This document shows, one piece after another, positions 58,201-64,000 of a stretch of 64,000 nucleotides of DNA. Made by a program: the position numbers and the translations under genes. Every line of letters begins with the position of its first letter. Position 1 is the stretch's first letter. The stretch covers positions 32,696,368 through 32,760,367 of the forward strand of contig NC_055994.1 in NCBI RefSeq assembly GCF_018446385.1, read 5' to 3'. This DNA is from Zingiber officinale. Lineage: Eukaryota; Streptophyta; Magnoliopsida; Zingiberales; Zingiberaceae. The notes under the pieces were generated by a model that saw only the letters and a list, made by a program, of their open reading frames with translations, did not search any database and had not been told where the DNA came from.

Positions 58201-61200
58201 ATCTGCCCGGCTTCACTCACCAGGACTTTCCAACTGCCTGGCTTCACCTACCAGGACTTTCCCACTGTCTGGCTTCACTCACCAGGACTTTCCCACTGCC
58301 TGGCTTCACTCACCAGGTCTTCCCAACTGCCTAGCTTCACTCACCAGGACTTTCTCCAACTGCCTGATTTCACTCACCAGGACTTTCACTTTCACCTAGC
58401 TTCACTCACTAGGATTTTCACCTGGCTTCACTCACCAGGATTTCCTGACTGCCTGGCTTCACTCACCAGGACTTTCCGAACTGCCTGACTTCACTCACCA
58501 GGACTTTACGAACTGCCTAACATCCCAGTTAAGACTTCCCAGTCAAGTATCCGGTCAACCTTGACCTACTTGATTCTTCTTCATCCAACCTGATCAGACC
58601 CTGATCAGTATCTCTTCGCATGGACAGCTGCACCTGCATTGTCCATGTCTACATGTCTTTCTGTATTGTCAAACATCGAAATCATGACCAAGGTTTACGC
58701 TTGGTCAACTAGGTCAACCTTGACCTACTGGAAATTGCACCAACAATAAGGACTCTAAGTGAGAAAGACTAGGATGTAATTGTTTTAACTTATTAAGACC
58801 TGGATGTCCCAACTGAGCATGAATAAGAAGTGGAGATGCCGCCGCCGAACCAACAAAAGAGGGTTGTTGAAGCCGATACAGGCCACGAGATTCACATCCG
58901 AAGCCAATCATCCTCCCCGTACTCCGGTCCTGTAAGGAAACAGACGTGTTAGTAAAAGAAATGACACAATCAAGAGATCGAGTAAGTTGACTTATTGACA
59001 ACAAATTAAAGGGAGCTCCGGGAACATAAAGAACATTATGAATTGAAAGAGATGAAGAAGGATGAACAATACCAATACCCTGGGATTGAGTTTGGGAACC
59101 ATTGGCCATGGTGACCATTGACAAATTACCAGAAGTAGTAAGAGAAGAAAATAGGGAATCATTACCAGTGATATGATCAGTGACCCCTGAATCAAGAACC
59201 CAAGAATCTGAAGAACGAGATATGCCGGCAAAGGAATTACCAGCGTGTGCAACAGTAGCAGTGGAATCAGAAGTCTGACGATCCTCAAACCATTTTAGAA
59301 AGTCATTATAGGAAGGTAGTGGGGTCGACTCCGGTGTTAAATGTGAAGCAGAAGCTGAGGGAGCAACAGAACTCTGAACAATCTGAGCAGCGCGAGGAGG
59401 TCGACCATGTAGACTCCAACACTTATCAATTGTGTGTCCCGGTCGGTGGCAATGATCACACCAAGGACGCCCTTTGCCACCCTTGCGAGGTGGAGGTTTG
59501 TTGTTGTGTCGAGAGACCAAAGTCGACGAGTCGACGGAGAATGAAGAAGGCATCGTCAAGACTTTGGCCGAGACACGGAGAAGAGTCGCCCAGGTGTTGT
59601 CCATGGTAGCTTCTATGAGGCTGCCCTGGATCTGGTCACGGACATGAGAATAATCTGTGGGCAGACCATATAAAGCCAGAAACATAATAAATTTCTTCCG
59701 ATTTTCAAGCTCTTCAACAGGATTGGCCGCAGGTGGGAGCAGTTCATTAAAGTCACAAAGAAGGCTAGAGACTGAACCCAGATAAGTTGACATTGAATCC
59801 TTAATCTGATGGGTGCTGAGGATGGTCATGAGATCTTCACAAACTTGATAGAGGCGCCGAGAGGTGTTTGTAAAGAGTTGTTGAGCCTGTGTCCAAACAG
59901 TTTTGCAAGTTTTGTGAGTACGGAAGACATTTCTAAGAGATGGATGGATGGTGGCTCGGATAATACAACACAACTGAGCATCAACTTTCTTCCAAAGAGG
60001 AAGATCGGCGACTTGAATATTTTCTTCAGTTTGAGTGAGATGTGTCTCATAACCCTGTCCAACAAGCCAAAGTTCAATGTGAGATGCCCAGGAAATATAA
60101 TTTTTACCGTCCAACTGCTCGGAGGAAAGAGGTGCAGTATTATGGTTGGTAAAGATTGAGGTATCTAGTTTTGGTGCACTGGACGTAGCCATGAATAGAG
60201 CTTGTGGACTGCTGGTGACAGGGCAGAAGAAAAAAAACCAGAGGTTGCTGATTCAGTCTCTCGTTGAAGAAGATTTTTTTATTGAGGACCAGGTATCATC
60301 AGCAGCTACATCAAGAAGAGCTTCTACAGGTTCTGCAAGGGCTTTATTAAGTTGGCCCTGTGATCATATATGTTCAAAGCAAGATGAACATATAGCAGAA
60401 GAAAAACAGCGGCTGCTTAGAGAAAGGAAACTTGGCGTCGCAAGAGGGAACTGCTGATATGTGGAATAACAACCCTACTCTCCTGTCGCGGCGTTGCCCA
60501 AAAGGAGGTTGTGTGAGGCTCTTGGTTGTAAGAGGGTGCGCTTCGATCATCCGGAGGTACCAACTCAAGAACCCATTCCGGATGGGGACAAATGAAGAAA
60601 TCGCACCGGCGGCGCCGGCGGCAATCGAAGCGGCGGAGGAAGCAAAGGCGAAAACGGCAACAGAAGCGGAAGCGATGGGAGAGCTGAAGATCGAAGAAGA
60701 GGGCGCGGGCGGCGACAATCGCGAGCATGACGACTTAATGCAGGAGAGGTTGAGCTTGAAGGAGAGGAGGTGCGATCTCGCAGATCTCCTCGTGCGCGGC
60801 CTTGGCAGATCGTAGAGGCAACCGGAGGGCGGAGCGAGAAAGGCGGCGCGACGTGCTCCACAGGCGAGAGAGGAGAACGCGACCTCTGCTATGGCTCGGC
60901 GGCTACGAGATGGCGAGGAGAGGAGAGATTTCCGAACCAGTGAGAAGAAAGCAGAGCCAGCACGCCAGGAGATTGCAGCAGGAGATCGCGATGAGAGGGA
61001 TGGCGTCACGGCGGTCCTGTGGAGATAGACGTCGCACGACAAAAACCTAAAATTAAAAACTAGGGAAAGAAATTAGAGTTTTGGCTCTGATACCATGTTC
61101 AAAGCAAAACCTAAAATCTCGTGTATTGAGAACCACGAATTAGGCCTTTATATAGAAAAGAAGATATACACCAAAAGACAAAAATACCCCTTTACTTATT

Positions 61201-63764
61201 CTAACAATAATAAAATATTTATAGCAATAAAATAATTTAATATATACAAATAAAGTATATTGTTCAACACCATCCAATTCATACATCTACATAGAAAATT
61301 ATATGTCAATCATAAAATACAAAATACATAAAATATAAAATCAATATTAATAAAAAATGTAGAAAAGAAGATATACACAAACAGCATGCATATAATTAAT
61401 ACTTAGTGTTTAGCATTTGCAAAGCAAATTTCTAAGTTCTTTCAGCTAACAAGCTATCAAATAAGACAGTTTCGGGGTTTAAGTCAATTTGGTGCAATTT
61501 AAATTGCTCCAAATGAACCAAATATGAGTTTTTCAACTGCATATATGGCCTCACCATATTTGATCATTTTGTGGTCCCCTTAAATCTACCAATGTGGTTG
61601 CATATATCAGCCGCTTTTTAAACCATGAATAGGATATCTCAATATGTTGGCAAACAATGTTATGTATCACTTATGACAACCTTATAACTATCTTGACATA
61701 TTATTGTGATTGTATGTCTGATTTTTATCACTTTATACTGCAAGGATTTATTTATGCATGCATGACTAAATGTCAATGTACCAAATTGTATCTAAAGGAT
61801 ATTCAAGTTGGACGGATGAGAAATACTCAGAAGAGTTTCATATCTAATATTCAATGACAAAGAAGAGTTTCATATCTAATATTCAATGACAAAGACAATT
61901 TTTTTCTTTAACAGAAAGAGCTTCAAATACCATATCTAATATTCAGTGACAAAGAGAACTCTGTTAACAGGAAGTGGCTGAAATACAAGGAGACTGATGA
62001 AGATATAATCCATGAGATATAAGTTGAATGGTTAAGATAGAGAACTTAGAAATTTTGTGGCTAGTGTATGCTGCTTAGGTTAATATTTTCAATAAGATAG
62101 TTATATAATCAACCATGCATCAAAGGATAAGGTGTGGACAATCTAGAAGGGCATGTAGAAAAAAATTGGTATTATAAAATTTAGTATAGGATGGTTATAG
62201 GATTAAAGATATGATAGAATGGCCTTACATAGAACTTGACGGATGGGAAAATCCCACAGTTGAGACTGACAACTACTTTTAAGAGTAATTGTTTAGAAAA
62301 ACTGTTTCAGCCTGTGAAGATGTTGACTGTAAACTTCAATTGAAGAGTAGTCAATTAAAAGTTGTTGGTTGACACATGAAATGTATCTACTTGTTTCATG
62401 TGGGAAGACTGGTTCAGCCTATGCAGATATTGACCATTAGTTCCAATTGAACAGTAGCATAAGTACGTACCACTATACAACAAAGGTAGGGTAAAAATTG
62501 TTGGTTAGCACAAGAAATGTACATACTTGTTTGATGTGCAAACAAAGGTAGGAGTAAAAAAAAATGCTGGTCAGAAAGGAACAAGCTTTTGTAACAAGAA
62601 TCTTTTACGAGACGAAACAGGGTCGCAAAATTTGCCCCCAACTGGTATATGGGTTTGAATATTCTTTTTCATAGTAGGTTAAAAACAGTTATATAGCTTA
62701 ACAATTAATATCTTAAAATTGGAACCTATCAGTAACTCAAGGTTTCTGAATTTCCTTTGTTCCTTCATATTAAATTATATCATGAGTATTTTCTCCAAGA
62801 TAAGCCTTAGAATTGAGATCTTTAAGCAGCATTACTATAGTGACATATAAAACCTTGCAATCAGTTAATCTTCCTCTTCCATTACTAATATCCAGAAAAA
62901 TTCAGTCTTAATATAATATTAAAGTCTGACTGCAAGCTTTCAAGCACCTATTTATACCTCTCTTAAGCGCCAAAGTCCAAGACGCCTCTGCAGAGATGCA
63001 ACAAGCAAGCACAAAGAAACAAAATGCTCAGGAGTGATCAAATTTGGCATTTCAGTAAATCTTGACCCCTGAATTTCATGACATTCACAGCATTGAAGGA
63101 AAAAAATTAGAATCAATTGAGGTGATGAAACTGACTTTGCCTAAAAACACACTATCAATATTGGCATGCCTAAAATTGTGCCAAAAAAAAAAATCCCTCT
63201 TGCCTTTGAGACATTAATCAATAGTTGTATTTTCATGCTTCTTTCACCAATTGCAGCTGCAATGACTTCTTTAGGGTAGATGAAGGCTGAAAAACTGAAG
63301 AATCCAATGTCACTGAGAGGAGACACCCACCTTGCAACATCTCTAGGTAGAAAACCAAGTTGCATGAAATCTGTTGAAGAAAATGGGAATTGTTAGACCT
63401 TATTGATATGCCACTAAACACCAAGATGCTAATGAAATTAAATAGAAATATCTCATAACCCTACTTGATATCAGAATAGTACAATAATCGTTTTACCTCC
63501 TTCACAAAGTTCACCTAAATCTGCAGCAACAACTATGCTTACAGCATTATCATCTGCCTTTATATTTGTAATCCTTTTCAAGAGAACTTCTACTGTTCCA
63601 CTTGTACTCTCCGAGCATCTTCTTAAAAGTGAAGCTAGAAACTTTAACTGACCACCATTTGGGTCAAAAGAAGTATGAAACCGATAGTGTAAACCAACAA
63701 CAGTTGTTTGAACTGATCCAAGAAGGTTTCCAGCGGAAGTTTTACATTGTTTGATCTGTTTGGC
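40275..63764 (-). CDS. TDP1beta: Tyrosyl-DNA phosphodiesterase 1-like protein, plant TDP1beta type (3' part)
   Basis: Phospholipase-D-fold enzyme family that removes topoisomerase I peptides from DNA 3' ends in the nucleus. Minus-strand exons: 63764-63497, 63370-63204, 63068-62958, 41740-41689, 41611-41502, 41407-41279, 40959-40870, 40775-40275 (stop TGA). All phases join without stops. Residue landmarks: DFMQLGFLPRDVARWVSPL (exon 2), RRLGLWRLRE / VLSQYRWPESLEVDFVYG across the giant intron, ASSIGASVDLPFFSAFAAAAG, IKILFPTIERVKNG, and the second catalytic H-x-K...N set as MHVK plus GSHNFSPAAWG. The acidic C-terminus ends YAEMLWSQVDSSGS. This order agrees with my memory of Arabidopsis At5g07400 (FHA plus TDP domains, about 1080 residues), so the FHA region and first H-x-K...N motif should lie beyond 64000. 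The intron at 63203-63069 has a GC donor. The intron 62957-41741 holds element H with A and B. Confidence 0.88.
41741..42124. other. TDP1beta intron, part 3' of element H
   Basis: Ordinary AT-rich intron sequence. Its last bases on the minus strand (TTCTTCTTAATAG) are the acceptor for exon 41740-41689. Confidence 0.7.
42125..42235 (-). repeat. 3' LTR of element H
   Basis: 111 bp; a TATATAAAGG-type box on the minus strand (about 42173-42182) starts the expected R region. The polypurine tract abuts it at 42236. Confidence 0.9.
42243..44206 (-). pseudogene. Element H pol, RT and RNase H segment
   Basis: Uninterrupted from the A insertion site to the stop at 42243. Motifs: DEMSALQSSRTWDLVPLP, VGCRWVFTVKVGVDGTVDRL, KARLVAKGYTQVFGLDYGDT, FSPVAKMSSVHLFLSIAA, LHQLDIKNAFLHGDLLEEVY, YGLKQSPRAWFSRF, YVDDIVITG (catalytic), KDLGKLKYFLGIEV, DADWAGSPSDRRSTSGFCIF, AETEYRAMAIASQELIWLKQ, FHERTKHIEVDCHFVREKV. 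All RT and RNase H catalytic motifs look intact. The open frame ends seven bases before the LTR. It is a pseudogene only because A and B separate it from its gag and integrase. Confidence 0.92.
44212..45638 (-). repeat. 3' LTR of element A
   Basis: 1427 bp. Lacks about 40 bp that follow TGTT in the partner LTR. Carries palindrome doublets (44662-44910), a GATAAAGG TATA-like box (about 44642-44649, minus) and ~22-bp tandem repeats of CTTCACTCACTAGGGTTTTC type (about 45186-45520). It shows many one-base indels compared with 50940-51300. Confidence 0.85.
44662..44910. repeat. Palindrome doublets, word ATCGATCC, LTR copy of A
   Basis: Paired units such as CGATCGATCCACGGATCGAT and AATCGATCCACCGATCGATT; each half is a palindrome GGATCGATCC or its relatives, spaced 1-4 bp, with doublets 30-50 bp apart. 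The partner LTR has the same at 50241-50499. Confidence 0.85.
45639..48249 (-). other. Non-coding interior of element A
   Basis: Between gag and polypurine tract. Contains four or more polypurine-like minus-strand words AGGGGGAG (near 45770, 45837, 45932, 46210), a second palindrome cluster (46499-46670), and sequence shared with B such as ACATGACTTGTACA. No pol motif in any frame. Confidence 0.7.
46499..46670. repeat. Internal palindrome cluster of A, same word as its LTR
   Basis: TCAATCGATTGAA, CAATCGATCCACCGATCGAT, CGGATCGATCGGTCGATCG, AATCGATCCACGGATCGATT and CAATCGATCCATGGATCGAT. About 860 bp from the polypurine tract. Confidence 0.8.
48250..49620 (-). pseudogene. Element A gag, broken by one-base indels
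   Basis: Successive minus-strand frames align with the intact Gag of B: TPPYTYKFDSWKSRIENFLM (B: IPPFYDRDDFAFWKVRMKYF), KWSQEQVQ, LLVNLLP, then an S/E-rich linker and two degraded zinc knuckles (ECGNMGHYEA...; CFSCNQRG...SQCP). At least four frame changes, each explainable by one-base indels. Either old or affected by sequencing indels (see findings). Confidence 0.75.
49743..49755 (-). promoter_or_regulatory. Primer-binding site of element A
   Basis: TGGTATCGAGGCG just inside the 5' LTR, one base from it; resembles TGGTATCAGAGCG with a small change. Confidence 0.65.
49757..51300 (-). repeat. 5' LTR of element A
   Basis: 1544 bp. Carries palindrome doublets (50241-50499), long ~55-bp repeats of CCGGTCAACCTCGACCT type (50545-50770), and ~22-bp CACTCACCAGGACTTTCACC repeats (50795-51160). 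Confidence 0.88.
51306..52002 (-). pseudogene. Element H integrase segment
   Basis: Minus strand from B to A: zinc-finger end CESCQLGKHVYCSF, then core HSDVWGPSRVSFTMGSRYFV, FIDDFSRCTWLYLM, LQSDNTREYLS and PHTPQQNGVAQRKNRHLLET, ending SQKGYK at the A site. The DDE residues are present (D of HSDVWGP, D of QSDNTREY, E position occupied by K/R in VAQRKNRH, where VAERKNRH is usual). That Q at the third position may be inactivating. Confidence 0.9.
52570..52577 (-). promoter_or_regulatory. TATA box in the B 3' LTR
   Basis: GGTATAAAAGG on the minus strand about 70 bp downstream of the palindrome cluster in the LTR sense. The B 5' LTR has no equivalent. Confidence 0.6.
52646..52921. repeat. Palindrome pairs, word GATCGGTC/GACCGATC, LTR copy of B
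   Basis: Pairs such as GATCGGTCTTGGGACCGATC (an 8-bp stem with a short loop), GACCGATCAAAGG..., GATCGGTCTCGAAGACC... and GATCGGTCCGCAGACCGATC, ending with GATCACCGATCGATCC. Confidence 0.85.
53743..55534 (-). other. Non-coding interior of element B
   Basis: Sequence between Gag tail and polypurine tract. Holds several AGGGGGAG-like minus-strand words (near 53915, 53942, 54050, 54205), an internal palindrome cluster (54330-54425) and blocks shared with element A (for example ACATGACTTGTACA near 54768). No pol. Confidence 0.7.
54330..54425. repeat. Internal palindrome cluster of B, same word as its LTR
   Basis: CTGATCGGCCACCGGACCGATC, TGGATCGGTCCAGTGACCGATCC and GGACCGATCAGGGAACCTCC followed by TGATCGGTCC. 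About 580 bp from the polypurine tract. Confidence 0.8.
55535..56995 (-). CDS. Gag of element B, two zinc knuckles, plus stop-separated tail
   Basis: Structural protein that would form the particle and bind element RNA. From ATG at 56995 the frame runs 402 residues to a TAA at 55789-55787. Residues 1-110 are a copia-type Gag core (FWKVRMKYFLMTNLENW, NAKELWNNLAKFHEG). A Glu/Ser-rich linker covers about 110-180. Two CX2CX4HX4C knuckles lie at C190-C203 and C232-C245, with basic flanks. A coiled coil (LEVLEKENQVLRSRLDSLEK) is at about 357-380. After the TAA the same frame continues 83 codons (55786-55538) to another stop, with IPSEYLVNPMSSNRYWVPR. That tail looks like genuine Gag C-terminus, so the TAA is either a recent nonsense change or a readthrough point. 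No protease or polymerase follows. Otherwise unbroken, unlike the copy in A. Confidence 0.85.
57043..57055 (-). promoter_or_regulatory. Primer-binding site of element B
   Basis: TGGTATCAGAGCG, two bases inside the 5' LTR; matches the initiator tRNA-Met complement over 12 bases. Confidence 0.8.
57058..58745 (-). repeat. 5' LTR of element B, cassette replaced
   Basis: 1688 bp. Its first ~420 bp (57064-57475) are nearly identical to 52008-52432 and its end (57890-58745) is clearly related to 52925-53742, but 57600-57880 has different sequence, few palindromes and no TATA box. Tandem CACTCACCAGGACTTTC repeats at 58125-58520 are well preserved. Confidence 0.85.
58746..60192 (-). pseudogene. Element H gag and protease segment, cut by B
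   Basis: Open from ATG at 60192 to the B insertion. Gag core: LDGKNYISWASHIELWLVGQ (28-47), RTHKTCKTVWTQAQQLF (91-107), SLLCDFNELLP. Zinc knuckle CX2CX4HX4C at residues 245-258 (CDHCHRPGHTIDKC). Protease-like WVLDSGVTDHI at 331-341 (usual form DSGASDHI). The pre-integrase LGHPGLNKLKQL follows. The reading frame resumes at 52002 once B is taken out. The last eight residues before the first stop (VQFPVGQG) come from LTR B. Confidence 0.9.
60238..60357 (-). pseudogene. RHD3/SEY1-like GTPase exon fragment in the H leader
   Basis: Minus strand after an ATATATGATCACAG acceptor-like site (ending 60358): GQLNKALAEPVEALLDVAAD, DTWSSIKK and, after a frameshift in an A-run, LLQRETESATSG. This matches the middle-domain segment of plant ROOT HAIR DEFECTIVE 3-type endoplasmic-reticulum GTPases as I remember it. 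120 bp, non-functional, same orientation as H. It lies between primer site and gag, where copia leaders normally have no such sequence. Confidence 0.6.
60358..61082 (-). other. Long GC-rich leader of element H
   Basis: About 700 bp between primer site and the RHD3-like fragment. It is GC-rich and open for 222 codons on the minus strand (61042-60377), with low-complexity Ser/Ala/Arg content and no domain. A Lys/Arg-rich frame on the plus strand (60432-60815) is the shadow of it. Could be captured 5' UTR sequence of a host gene. Unverified. Confidence 0.4.
61083..61095 (-). promoter_or_regulatory. Primer-binding site of element H
   Basis: TGGTATCAGAGCC directly adjoining the 5' LTR; perfect initiator tRNA-Met complement in the plant copia style. 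Confidence 0.88.
61096..61206 (-). repeat. 5' LTR of element H
   Basis: 111 bp, three substitutions from the 3' LTR. Confidence 0.9.
61207..62957. other. TDP1beta intron, part 5' of element H
   Basis: AT-rich. A ~32-bp unit CATATCTAATATTCA(A/G)TGAC is present three times (61830-61956). Two diverged ~130-bp units (about 62299-62400 and 62410-62545) share TTCAGCCT(G/A)TG, GAAATGTA(T/C) and ACTTGTTT(C/G)ATGTG. No exon or gene recognised. The donor for exon 63068-62958 is GTATAAA at 62957-62951. Confidence 0.6.
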
Positions 63765-64000
63765 CTGAACAAATGGTAGTTTCAGCAATTAAAGAAGAGA
63801 AAACAGAACACTGCACTACTGGGAGAGGTCATTTTCGTCAAAGGCACCATGAAACAAAAAATACAGATTGAAAGTCTTCATTAATAGATTAAACCTGAAC
63901 AAACATAATGGCAATGCCAATTACATAGGAAAAGAGGTGAAGAGGCTGAAACAAATAGCAAAAACACAACACAAGAACAAGAAAGATATTGATAAATCCT
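63765..64000. other. TDP1beta intron running off the window
   Basis: AT-rich sequence upstream (in gene sense) of the acceptor TTTGTTCAG at 63765-63773. No exon recognised before the window end. Confidence 0.6.

Larger units (their letters stand above)
52008..58745 (-). mobile_element. Element B: gag-only LTR retrotransposon (TR-GAG type), nested in H
   Basis: Duplication ATAAG at 52003-52007 and 58746-58750. The 3' LTR (52008-53742) has lost its terminal TGTTAG; the 5' LTR is 57058-58745. Primer site TGGTATCAGAGCG (57055-57043) fits initiator tRNA-Met; the polypurine tract AAAAAGGGGGAGAT is at 53743-53757. The 3.3-kb interior holds one long Gag frame and a conserved-looking non-coding half. 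No pol domain in any frame. It needs a partner element for protease, integrase and RT. It inserted in the pre-integrase zinc-finger region of H. Confidence 0.9.
42125..61206 (-). mobile_element. Ty1/copia element H with nested elements A and B
   Basis: Short 111-bp LTRs at 42125-42235 and 61096-61206 start TGTTAGAATAAG and end GCTTTGAACA on the minus strand, differing at three positions. Primer site TGGTATCAGAGCC is at 61095-61083 and polypurine AAGCTTGAGGGGGAG next to 42236. Flanks GTAAT and ATAAT are a 5-bp duplication with one mismatch. Removing A and B leaves about 5.2 kb with gag, protease, integrase, RT and RNase H in copia order. The frame stays open across both insertion points when the inserts and one duplication copy are removed, so H was probably intact when they inserted. 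It lies in an intron of TDP1beta, in the same orientation. Confidence 0.93.

Noticed and set aside
60432..60815. Plus-strand 127-residue frame rich in Ala/Glu/Lys
   Set aside because: Shadow of the GC-rich H leader on the opposite strand.
42125..61206. Treating 42-61 kb as one giant retrotransposon or a gene cluster
   Set aside because: Perfect target duplications ACTTG and ATAAG and matching LTR pairs show two separate later insertions in a ~5.2-kb copia.

Overview
This is nuclear DNA of a flowering plant, most likely a monocot. Two genes are split by GT-AG (and one GC-AG) introns, and most of the rest is nested retrotransposons and SINEs. The LTR families with palindrome clusters and CACTCACCAGGACTTTC-type tandem repeats make me suspect the ginger order (Zingiberales), but I could not test this. 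No bacterial, organellar or RNA-gene locus was recognised.

Host genes. (1) A POLTERGEIST-like protein phosphatase 2C (PP2C 40 type) on the + strand, 21508-23435, three coding exons, apparently intact. A possible untranslated leader exon lies near 6650-6793. (2) The 3' part of a plant-specific tyrosyl-DNA phosphodiesterase 1-like gene (TDP1beta, At5g07400 type) on the - strand. Eight exons lie between 63764 and 40275, and the gene continues beyond the right edge. One of its introns (41741-62957) is about 21 kb because it holds a three-element retrotransposon nest.

Mobile elements, left to right: a palindrome-LTR fragment (1-329); a LINE-1 reverse transcriptase relic (330-2090) split by a solo LTR; a SINE relic; a hAT-like non-autonomous element with a perfect 8-bp target duplication (2997-3639); solo LTR D (4780-5692); a short inverted-repeat element; a decayed Ty3/gypsy chromovirus with perfect TSD ATAAT (8252-14973) whose 3' LTR carries a MULE-like insertion; a solo LTR (15125-16236); an Au SINE; two related tRNA-type SINEs, one with a paralogous empty site; a second copy of the first SINE family (24137-24343); and a decayed Ty1/copia element E (25522-37155). 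E contains a 4.5-kb solo LTR F, which contains solo LTR C.

Inside the TDP1beta intron sits Ty1/copia element H (42125-61206, 111-bp LTRs). Two later insertions disrupt it: A (44212-51300) and B (52008-58745). A and B each have LTRs, a tRNA-iMet-type primer site and a polypurine tract, but encode only a Gag with two zinc knuckles and no polymerase, so they match the non-autonomous TR-GAG type. All host-site duplications (ACTTG for A, ATAAG for B) are readable, so the order of insertion is clear: H first, then A and B.

The most interesting signal is shared by four LTR families (A, B, C, D). Each has, just upstream of a TATA-like box, a cluster of paired 8-12 bp palindromes. The palindrome word differs by family: ATCGATCC-type in A, GATCGGTC/GACCGATC in B, TCGGTCGACCGA in C, GAAGGCGCCTTC in D. 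In A and B the same word recurs in a second cluster inside the element near the polypurine tract. The two LTRs of B do not match across this cassette. Two host-gene exon fragments (a PTI1-like kinase in F, an RHD3/SEY1-like GTPase in the H leader) look like genomic captures with splice sites.
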